A stretch of 64,000 bases of DNA from Strigamia acuminata. Lineage: Eukaryota > Arthropoda > Chilopoda > Geophilomorpha > Linotaeniidae. Both the position numbers and the translations under genes were made by a program. The notes under the pieces were generated by a model. The model worked only from the letters and a program-made list of their open reading frames with translations. It was not told the origin of the DNA and did not search any database. Each line of letters begins with the position of its first letter. Positions within the stretch are counted from its first letter, which is position 1. Where the stretch lies: NCBI GenBank assembly GCA_949358305.1, contig OX442316.1:5270001-5334000 (forward strand), given 5' to 3'. Positions 23,574 through 32,461 of the stretch are shown here, in pieces.

Positions 23574-26500
23574 ATGTCGGCCGTTATTGGGAAAATTGGT
23601 GAATTCGATGAGGCGAGGGAGGAATTCGACCTGTATTTGGAACGCCTGAAGTATTTTTTCGCGGCAAACGACATTGGGGATGAAAAACAGTTATCCACGT
23701 TAATGGCGGTAATTGGTCCAGCCGCATACAAATTGCTGAGGAATCTCATGCAACCCACGGAATTGAAGGATTGGAAGTGGGATGATGTTGTGAAAAAGTT
23801 ATCTGAACACTACAAACCCGCTCCAATAACTATTGCGGAGCGTTTTAGATTTTTAAAAAGGGACCAAAACACCGGTGAGTCGATTGCGGATTATATTGTG
23901 GAATTGAGACGATTGGCGTCGACATGCAGTTACGGTACGTTTTTGAATGATGCGTTACGTGACAAATTCGTATGCGGTTTAGCAAATGAGACGATCCAGA
24001 AACGTTTGCTGTCTAAAAAGGATTTGAAATTAGCGGTTGCAGTGGATACGGCGGCCGCCATGGAAATGGTGGAACGCGATTCGACGCAAATTAAAGTGCC
24101 ACCGGTCATTACGGTGAACAAATTGGACGGTGAACGCCCGTTTAGGCCAAGATTTGACAAAAGCAAGGACCGGAAGGCATGCTATCGTTGCGGATACGAT
24201 CATCCCGTGGATAAGTGCAAATACGTAGGTGCGACGTGTCACGCATGTGGGAAAATAGGACATATTTCCCCGGTATGTAAGTCAAGGACAAATAAAGACG
24301 CAAACCAGGAAAGGCGGACATTTCGGCCCGAGCAAAAATTCGCAAAGAAGCTCGAGGTTCAGGGATCGGAAAACGATGAAGACCAGCCGATATTCGACTT
24401 ATATCCAGTGTATTCGATTGGTAAGGTCGAAAGTTGTAAAAAATATATGGTTCCGATTAAGATAGCTGGTGTGTGCATTGAAATGGAATTGGACACCGCG
24501 GCGGATATAGCTGTTGTGGGTGGAAAGTGGTTTAAAGAAAATTTTCCGTCAATGCCATTAAAAATATGCGAAATGACTTTACTTTCATACAGTGGTGATG
24601 TCGTGGAAACCGAGGGACAGACCGACATCACAATCGAGTATAAGGGAAGGAGATACGTGTTGCCACTGGTAGTGGTAAAAGGTGATCGCCCGGGACTATT
24701 TGGCCGAAATTGGATTGAGAAAGTGAGTTTGGATTTGAAAAGTATTTTTGCAGTGACCGAGGCGAAGTCTGATAAACCGGACACTGTTGAGGATTTATTG
24801 AAGGATTATTCCAGTTTATTTGAACCAACAAAGGAGCCAATAAAAAATTTTAAGGCGACCATTAAGTTGCGCAAGGACGCGAAGCCCGTTTTTTGTAAGC
24901 ATCGGCCAGTGCCATATGCACTAAAATCGGCGGTCGAGGCCCAGATTCAACGACATTTGGATGCGGGAATCTGGGAGCGCGTGGAGCATTCGGAATGGGC
25001 CACACCGCTGGTAAATGTTGTCAAACCAGATGGATCGGTGCGATGCTGTGGGGACTTTAAGATCACGGTAAACCCATGTTTAGATATTAACCAATATCCG
25101 TTGCCAACTCAGCAGGATATTTTTGCAACACTATGCGGAGGAGAAGAATTCTCTTCAGTCGACTGTTCGGACGCATATGAGCAGATCGAGCTGGATAAGC
25201 AGGCTCAGGAGATATTGACGTTAAACACGCATATGGGATTGATGCGCCCAAAACGATTGGTGTATGGGTTTGCCGGGGCGTCGGCTATTTTCCAGCGAGC
25301 AATAGATCAGATCATTCAAGGAGTGAAGAGAGTCGTGGCATTCCAGGATGATACGATGACCACGGCGCCATCAAGAATCGAACATTTGATGGTTTTGAGA
25401 ACTTTGTTTCAGCGTTTCAGGAAGTATAATGTTTGTTTGAATCGGAAGAAATGCAAGTTCCTGCAGAAAAGAATCAAGTACTTGGGACATATAATTGATA
25501 AGGATGGAATCCATCCTACTACGGACAAAATTGATGCGATAAATAAAGTGCCATCGCCAAAGAATATATCTGAATTGCGTTCCTTTTTGGGACTTTTAAA
25601 TTATTATTGTAAATTTCTGAAGGATTTGTCAACAAAGTTAACACCTTTATATAGTCTTTTGCAGGACAAGGTAGAATGGAATTGGACTGACGAGTGCGAG
25701 CGAACATTTCAACAGTGCAAGGGCGCTTTGACATCTGAGGCGGTGCTGGTGCACTACGACGTTCGTAAGCCACTTCGATTGACGTGCGACGCGTCACCAG
25801 TCGGGGTCGGCGCCATTCTTTCGCACATCATGGCGAACGGCGAGGAGCGCCCCATCGGCTATTCATCCCAGACCTTGACGCAGGCCCAGCGGGGCTATCC
25901 GCAAGGAGAAAGGGAGGCTCTGGCAATCGTGTGCGGAGTGCAGAAGTTTTACCAGTACCTCGTCGGGAGAGATTTCACTTTGGTGACTGATCATCTTCCA
26001 TTGGTCGCGATATTTGGCGACAAACGGGGGATCCCGACGTTGGCCGCTGAGCGCATTCGTCGCTGGGCGCTTTTATTGTCCACATTCAGGTATAAAATTG
26101 AATACAAACGCGGAAGTGAAAACGTGAATGCGGATGCGTTGTCTCGCATGCCGGTGTCGGACGGCGTCGTTGGCATCGAGTCGCACATATTTAAACTATC
26201 GTTTATCGATGAGATGCCAATTGTGGCGAAGAATATTGGTGCTGCGACAAGGAATGACAAAGTTTTGGGATCGGTTTTGCGTTATCTTGGGGACGGATGG
26301 CCGGATGGCGTAAGCGACCCGGAGATTGCGCCGTTTTCACGTCGGCGAGAGGAACTGTCTGTCGATGGCGGGTGTATTGTGTGGGGAATGCGAGTGGTGA
26401 TTCCGACGAAATATCGCCCGCACATTTTGGATTTATTACACGATACTCACTCGGGAATGGTAAAAATGAAGTCGATCGCGCGTGCGTACGTATGGTGGCC

Positions 26501-27584
26501 GGGTTTGGATGCGGAGATTGAGAGTGTTGCGAGGAAGTGTCATGCGTGCCAGCAATGCCAGGCTGATCCCCCGGAAGCGCCTTTCAGGTCGTGGTCGTGG
26601 CCGTCCGGCCCGTACGAGCGTATACACATCGATTTCGCCGAGTTGCGAAAGATACACTATTTAATCATATATGATAGTTTTTCGAAGTGGATCGATGTGA
26701 TTCCCATGACGACAACAACATCAGAGCGAACCATAGAGGTCTTACGGTGGAAGTTCGCGGATTTCGGGGTTCCGGTTGAGTTGGTGTCGGACAACGGTCC
26801 TCAGTTTTCATCCGTGGAATTTGCGACGTTTTTGGCAATGAACGGGATCAAGCAGACGTTGGTGCCGGCATACCATCCCGCCTCTAATGGCGCAGCGGAG
26901 AGGGCCGTGCGGACATTTAAGGAGTCGTTGGAGCGTATGATGACCGATGTAAAAGACAATACGACTACAAGTCATAAGATTACGAGATTTTTATTGCGAT
27001 ATCGGAATACTCCACACGCGGTGACGGGTAAGACCCCTGCTGAGTTGTTTATTTGTAGGAATGTTCGAACGCGGTTCTCTTTGGTGAGGCCGGATGTGAG
27101 GCGCCATGTTCACGAACAATTGGATAAGATTCATAACGCGCAGACGGGGCGTGATGCCCGTGTTTTTGAAGTCGGCCAGGCGGTATGGATAAAGAGGTAT
27201 CATACGCGCGGTCCAGAGTGGGTGCGCGGAATCATTAGCTCCGTTCAGAGCTCGAGGACGTACGTTGTGGCTGTCGGTTCGGTTTTGAGGACGGTCCATA
27301 TCGATCAGATGCATTTGGACCGTGAGATGCCTGCTGGGGGAACGACTCGGAATGATGTGGACGGTCGGGTTGACGTGGAGGAGCTCGATAGTGATCAGGA
27401 ACAAACGGCACCAGACTTGGAGAACGCCGAGGCCGAAGAGGTCCAGATGCCGGAGTTAGTTCGGGACATCGTGGAACCTCGTGCGAACAATGACATTCAA
27501 AACAATCCAGGTGACTGTGTACCGAGACGTCCTGGATTGCGTGCAAGAGAGCTATTGAAGGAACCGGATAGACTAAGATTGTGA
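23574..27584 (+). CDS. Gag-Pol polyprotein of the Ty3/gypsy element
   Basis: A single uninterrupted frame of about 1,336 codons starts from ATG 23574. The frame is open a further 36 codons upstream but without an ATG. Gag comes first, followed by two zinc-knuckle-like motifs (CYRCGYDHPVDKC and CHACGKIGHISPVC). The aspartic protease region has LDTAAD, where DTG or DSG is commoner. Reverse transcriptase has the catalytic pair in AFQDDT, and RNase H has TCDASPVGVGA. Integrase shows a His/Cys zinc finger ending CHACQQCQ and the catalytic Asp, Asp and Glu in HIDFAE, SDNGPQFSS and NGAAERAVRTF. No frameshift separates gag from pol. No stop or deletion is visible, so it may be an active master copy. 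The acidic C-terminal tail (DQEQTAPDLENAEAEE) is not assigned. Confidence 0.93.
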   Translation: MSAVIGKIGEFDEAREEFDLYLERLKYFFAANDIGDEKQLSTLMAVIGPAAYKLLRNLMQPTELKDWKWDDVVKKLSEHYKPAPITIAERFRFLKRDQNTGESIADYIVELRRLASTCSYGTFLNDALRDKFVCGLANETIQKRLLSKKDLKLAVAVDTAAAMEMVERDSTQIKVPPVITVNKLDGERPFRPRFDKSKDRKACYRCGYDHPVDKCKYVGATCHACGKIGHISPVCKSRTNKDANQERRTFRPEQKFAKKLEVQGSENDEDQPIFDLYPVYSIGKVESCKKYMVPIKIAGVCIEMELDTAADIAVVGGKWFKENFPSMPLKICEMTLLSYSGDVVETEGQTDITIEYKGRRYVLPLVVVKGDRPGLFGRNWIEKVSLDLKSIFAVTEAKSDKPDTVEDLLKDYSSLFEPTKEPIKNFKATIKLRKDAKPVFCKHRPVPYALKSAVEAQIQRHLDAGIWERVEHSEWATPLVNVVKPDGSVRCCGDFKITVNPCLDINQYPLPTQQDIFATLCGGEEFSSVDCSDAYEQIELDKQAQEILTLNTHMGLMRPKRLVYGFAGASAIFQRAIDQIIQGVKRVVAFQDDTMTTAPSRIEHLMVLRTLFQRFRKYNVCLNRKKCKFLQKRIKYLGHIIDKDGIHPTTDKIDAINKVPSPKNISELRSFLGLLNYYCKFLKDLSTKLTPLYSLLQDKVEWNWTDECERTFQQCKGALTSEAVLVHYDVRKPLRLTCDASPVGVGAILSHIMANGEERPIGYSSQTLTQAQRGYPQGEREALAIVCGVQKFYQYLVGRDFTLVTDHLPLVAIFGDKRGIPTLAAERIRRWALLLSTFRYKIEYKRGSENVNADALSRMPVSDGVVGIESHIFKLSFIDEMPIVAKNIGAATRNDKVLGSVLRYLGDGWPDGVSDPEIAPFSRRREELSVDGGCIVWGMRVVIPTKYRPHILDLLHDTHSGMVKMKSIARAYVWWPGLDAEIESVARKCHACQQCQADPPEAPFRSWSWPSGPYERIHIDFAELRKIHYLIIYDSFSKWIDVIPMTTTTSERTIEVLRWKFADFGVPVELVSDNGPQFSSVEFATFLAMNGIKQTLVPAYHPASNGAAERAVRTFKESLERMMTDVKDNTTTSHKITRFLLRYRNTPHAVTGKTPAELFICRNVRTRFSLVRPDVRRHVHEQLDKIHNAQTGRDARVFEVGQAVWIKRYHTRGPEWVRGIISSVQSSRTYVVAVGSVLRTVHIDQMHLDREMPAGGTTRNDVDGRVDVEELDSDQEQTAPDLENAEAEEVQMPELVRDIVEPRANNDIQNNPGDCVPRRPGLRARELLKEPDRLRL

Positions 27585-27617
27585 AACATAGAAATTGTCG
27601 AATTTATCATTCATTGT

Positions 27618-27630
27618 TGTGGGGGGAAAT
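27618..27630 (+). other. Polypurine tract
   Basis: GTGGGGGGAAAT lies immediately upstream of the 3' LTR, the usual place for the plus-strand primer of reverse transcription. Confidence 0.7.
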
Positions 27631-27632
27631 AT

Positions 27633-27815
27633 TGTTATGTATCGATATGAGAATTTGGGTATCGCCCTCTGGCGGCGAATTATGTAAAGTGTAAACCATG
27701 TGACCATATGTATGAATGAGCTGTGAACTCACTCTGGTGTACTATAGTCTAGCAGCTAGCAGTAATAAACACCGTCTACCATTTGATGTGTGTGCCACTT
27801 TACTAATATACAACA
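27633..27815 (+). repeat. 3' LTR of the Ty3/gypsy element
   Basis: 183 bp, identical by eye to the 5' LTR. It is followed by the CTTTA target duplication and the resumed coding sequence of SLC5 copy 3 exon 3. Confidence 0.95.
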
Positions 27816-29912
27816 CTTTAAGACTGAGCTGCAGTTTTATGTTTATGTTTACTCTGGTAAATTCAGTTTAAGGATAGGAATTTCTTTATATCTAATGACG
27901 AAAACTATTGTAGATGGTGTTTACTAGTTTTGTGACATATACGCCGTCATTAGCTCTAAGTCAAAGTAATGAAAAAAGTGAGATTTTGAAACGAAATAAC
28001 CATATTTACTGTTTTTAGTTACTGGCCTACATATATGGACTTCAGTTTTATCTACCACAGTCATTGCAACCATTTACACAAGCATTGTACATTTCTTATT
28101 TACAATTACGTTACACATACTAAATTCTCCATGTCTTTTTACAGGGCGGCATTAAAGCGGTTGTGTGGACCGACTGTTTGCAGTTGTTAGTGTTTGTAGT
28201 TGCAACATTGGCAACTATTATTAAAGGTTGCATAGATCTTGGTGGCGTTTTCTACATTTTTCAGAAAAATATAGAAGGTCACAGGTTGGAGATGCTGAGT
28301 TTTAGTCTGGACTTTCGAGTCCGTTTTACTTTCTGGGGGTTACTTGCTCATTCAGTCCTCAAATCGTTGTTCATGTACGGTGTGAATCAAATGTCTTTGC
28401 AAAGATACTTGTGTTGCCGCAACAAAAAAACTGCTCAAAGGTAAAACAAATAGCAAATTTAAATTTTGTAAAAAAAATTTTCTCCTGTATATTTTGTATC
28501 GTAGGACTATTTGGATAAGTTTGGTCAGTTCGGGGTTAATAACGACACTTTTTAGTCTAGTTGGACTCATTTTATATGCAATGTATTGGAATTGTGATCC
28601 GTTAGCAAGTCAGCAAATACAGAAGCATGATCAAGTGATTGTACCAATGTGGACAACATTTTCAGTTCTAATTTTTTGTTTTTATACTTTTAGCTTTTCC
28701 CATTATTTGTCATGCAAACCATGAGTTCGATTCCAGGAATGCTGGGTCTATTTGTGGCTGGTCTGTTTTGTGCATCTTTAAGGTAACAAAATTGTTCTCG
28801 GCTCATATATTTACCTCATTGTATTATTTATATAGTTCGATATCATCTGTCTTAAATTCGTTGGCAGCTATCACTTTAGAGGATCATGTAAAGCCCAAGT
28901 GGAAATCATTATCGGATGTAAAAGCAGCTTTAATATCTAAGGTTATAGGTATAATTTAAATTTTGTCATATAAATTTGTCATAAATGATTCAAGTTAAAT
29001 GTTTGAAATAGCTGTTGCTTTTGGAATCCTTTCTCTGCGGGTGAACAGCTACTGATTGCAGTCATTATGAATATAGGCAGTGTTGTGCAGGTAAAATAAC
29101 AACCAATAGTCTTTTTCTTTCGTTTATCTTTCCTACATGACATCATTGTTGCATACTTTTTTTAATTGTTGTGGATATTGTTTATATCTACTTTAGGCAA
29201 TGCAATATCTGATGGGTGGCTCCGCAGGTGCAACCCTAGGCTTATTTGTTCTTGGATTAATGAATCCATGGGCAAATTCTAAAGGAACATTAATCGGAGT
29301 TGTTTGTGGACTTGTAATGGGATGGTGGATTTCATTCGGGAACCAAATTCATAGGCCACCACCGAATTCTTTATTGCCAATATCAACGGCAAATTGCTCA
29401 GACATTCTTGGTTATTGGACTCTAAGGCCGAAGTCTTTATATACAGGGTAAAATGCCAAATTAACAGGTTTGTATTTAAAGTTAAACCACACATAACGTC
29501 TTTCAGAACCGATATTTTGGAGGTATATAAGATATCGTATCTGTGGATTATACCAATTGCTTTTACAGTTACAGTGATCATTGGAAGCGTTAGTAGTTTA
29601 GTAATAGCAAAAGTGGATAAGGGTATGAAGGTAAAATTCAAAAATGCATTTTTAGATCATCTTTTCGTCTTTGCAGGTTCTAATAAAACTTTCAATATGG
29701 ATTTACTAAGTCCCTTTGTACATTCGGTTATGAAAAAATATTTTTCTAAGAAATTCAAAGAACTGGACCAAAAATTCAAAGATGAATTTGGAATGGAACT
29801 AACTATTAAAGCGAAGAGTAAAAATGTTCAAAAGTCAACAAAAGCAGATGACAGTGAAACATTAATGATTAAGCCTGATAACGTATTAACAACAGAAGAC
29901 TACATTGCATAG

Positions 29913-32461
29913 TCTTTTGAAATTATTTTGCTTTTCCCCATTTAAACTATCATCAAATTTGATCCCTCAAAATATTTATACTTACTGGAATTCAATGATA
30001 AATACATTTTTGAGTCTCGGATAAGTTAACACTTTTTTTAATGCAAATTTCAATGAGTGTATCTAATGAATATATCGTGAGTGGTGATGCAGATGCACAA
30101 CACTCGTACTGAATTTTGTAGTTGGAATACTTGTAAATCAGGACAAACGGTAGTGGAATTACAGAATTATTTGCTGTCATTCTCAATTGAGAAAATATCG
30201 AGAATCGAGATCCATGTAAGATTTAAAAAATCTTGATAGGATAGGGCAGTAAAAAAATTAACCAATTGAAATAATAATGATAATAACAATTAATAATAAC
30301 AATTAATAATACCGTAATAATGATTTCGTAATATTAAAAAAATATATTAAACTAAATAAAAAATATTTAGTGCGTTTCTGCTCGTGTAGATGGCACACCA
30401 TCCGCTGGTTATCAGTGGATGTTATGCAGGAATACAGAGTCCAAAGTAACTTCAAAGCGCAAAATCATTCATTAACCCTCCCCGTCCTAACCTATGGTCA
30501 ATTTTGACCTTTAAAAGTGTTTTTATTTTTTTTCTCAAAAACTAACGGGATTTTCTTTCTGAAATTTCATGTATTTTCTTTAAACATCATAACAAATAAT
30601 AATAAAAATAATAGATTCAAAATTTAAAAAAAAAATGTTTCGCATTATACTTTTGAATTCTATCTCAATTATTTTTGTCGTACTCTTTCGAAAAATACCA
30701 AATTGGTTACATTTCTTCAAAAACATGAAATAGTCAAAGAATAGAATCATTTTCATACATTTTTTGAGAAAAACTTTTGGCTTTGGGTCAAAAATGACCT
30801 GGGTTGAGTGAATAGGGGATTTCTTATTTTGTGGAAATTTATCTTTTATTCAAAATTTTTTTTTCTAGAATTGTACTACAATTTTAAGAAATCAATCTAG
30901 AAATGACAGTGATTTTATTTAGAAACTTTCTGCTTCACTGCTCTATGGAATTTATGTTGACCTTTCATACTGATTTTAAAACATTTCGGTATCTTGTCGT
31001 TAGATGGCGTTAATGATTTTCCACTATAGTTATAGTTTATGATGGAGGGAATTCAGGGCAGACAGGTATATTGTAGTATCACTTTCCAATGCAAGAGAAT
31101 ATGCAAATAAAAAAAAAATATTTAATTTTTTTAGTTCTTAGAGGAAAAAAACAAAATGAACACTCCACAGTTGTTTTTTTTGCACATTTTTTTTCTTACT
31201 GGAGAAAAGAAACTCATGCATAACGATATTTTTTTTTGGTATTGCAAAGTCTTTATACACAAAAATACGAGCAAAAATGCCATTTTTAAAAATTGTTGAT
31301 GTACAAAAATGCATTGTTTTTATTTGATCATAAAAAATAAACATTCTATCCATGATTACAAAAAAAAAAAAAAAGCAACAACAAAAAAAACCTAATTGGG
31401 ATTAAGTTCTCAGTTTGAAGTAAAAACTGCCAACTTATCAAATTTACAAATCACATTTTGAAGTTTGACATCTTAATAGCAATCAACTCTATTTTATTTA
31501 CTCATTTTTTATTCAAAATTTCCCTTCATAATTACCACATAAACTCAAATTTTCACTTTTTACCTCCCCAACACCTAAATACCTCAGTCTCTTTACCCCA
31601 GATAAAAAAAATTAATAAAAAATAAGAAAAAAGATTTAATAGGGGAGATTTTCTACTTAGATGGTATAAATCCCTCAACATTTTTTTCTCTTTCCTTCCA
31701 ACCTGCTGATCCAACTGACGTAACACTTGTAGTGGTCTCTAGCGGACCAGATTCCTCGAGGCTCCTCAGTAGAGGCTAGGCCGTCGCCCTTATTTCTTTT
31801 GGAAACTGAGGGCATCTACCTGTTGGCTTCAACAGGTGTCTGTGTGCATTCCACCCACCAATCACGCCTAATCCTCACCAAACCAACACACAATTACAAA
31901 AACAAACACGCCGAGATTCATTTATTTAAACGAAACAAAGAAAGAAAGAGTCAAGAAAGTATTTGGAAAACAAGTAAGCAAATTACTTGATTTCTTTTTT
32001 TTCTTTTCTATTCTTTCTTTCTTTCTTTCTCCCCCTGTTTAACTCAAACTTGCCCTCATGTGACGAACGTGAGTGGAAGAATTTGTTGGGTGAGAGAAGA
32101 AAATTCACGGCTTCGTCTAAAACCAGTTCTTTTCGCCTGAGGCGTCTGGTGCCGCCAACTGAAGTCACCCTCCCACCTTGAGTTTGGCTTTATCAGACAA
32201 ACTTGATAAGGCTGCGCGCGCACCTGCCTGCCACGTTTCCAGGTGCGAGCCAATGAGAGGAGAGGCGAAACAATAGGGCAGGCACCCGTAGCACATGTAC
32301 GGCATGACAATAGGTGCCCGTTGAGTGTATGTCACTGAGGCTCGCAGCACGGCAGGTTGGGCGGTCCACGAGGCCTGGTCTTCCGGCACCTCGACGCGAT
32401 TTCGGGGCTTTTCTTCGGGTTGAGGCAATCAAAAGACAAGCGGCTTACACGCGCTGACGGC
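29913..32461. other. Intergenic region and fusilli 5' flank
   Basis: There is no supported gene. The left part is AT-rich. Around 30475-30815 a short foldback (ATGGTCAATTTTGACC, then the inverse AAAAATGACCTGGGTT) begins just after TTAA and may be a piggyBac-type remnant. From about 31700 the base composition rises and CpG becomes common (32056-32460), consistent with promoter and 5'UTR of the fusilli gene. No TATA box was assigned. Confidence 0.45.
30475..30815. repeat. Small foldback, possible piggyBac-like MITE
   Basis: TTAACCCTCCCC at 30475 is followed by AACCTATGGTCAATTTTGACC. Near 30780-30815 the inverse GGTCAAAAATGACCTGGGTTG appears. TTAA is the piggyBac target, but a matching TTAA on the right side was not found, so the class is uncertain. 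Confidence 0.3.

Larger units (their letters stand above)
23253..27815 (+). mobile_element. Complete Ty3/gypsy LTR retrotransposon
   Basis: The element has 183-bp LTRs at 23253-23435 and 27633-27815, both starting TGTTATGTATCG and ending ATATACAACA. By eye they are identical. The 5-bp target duplication CTTTA flanks it (23248-23252 and 27816-27820). A primer-binding site, one long gag-pol frame and a polypurine tract lie between the LTRs. There is no env-like frame, as expected of a non-infectious retrotransposon. The order of domains, protease, RT, RNase H and then integrase, identifies Ty3/gypsy. Intact ORF and identical LTRs indicate a very recent insertion, possibly still polymorphic. Confidence 0.95.
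22763..29912 (+). pseudogene. SLC5 symporter-like, copy 3, split by a retrotransposon
   Basis: The exons correspond one for one to copy 2: 22763-22924, 22989-23168, 23223-23252 continuing at 27821-27856, 27914-27977, 28019-28086, 28145-28440, 28505-28634, 28694-28782, 28836-28948, 29012-29090, 29197-29447, 29507-29622 and 29677-29912. A 4.56-kb Ty3/gypsy element sits inside exon 3, in the codons after RRFNRAL. Exon 10 has a second lesion. About 14 extra bases (GCGGGTGAACAGCT) replace about 3, a net +11 against copy 2, giving a frameshift and TGA. All other exons and splice sites are clean, and the tail diverges from copies 1 and 2 (DQKFKDEFGME). Without the two lesions this would be a full-length symporter, so loss is recent. 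Confidence 0.85.

Noticed and set aside
23423-27546. Many ORFs overlapping the retrotransposon in other frames
   Set aside because: All are shadows of the long gag-pol frame. None has an independent motif, and there is no env.
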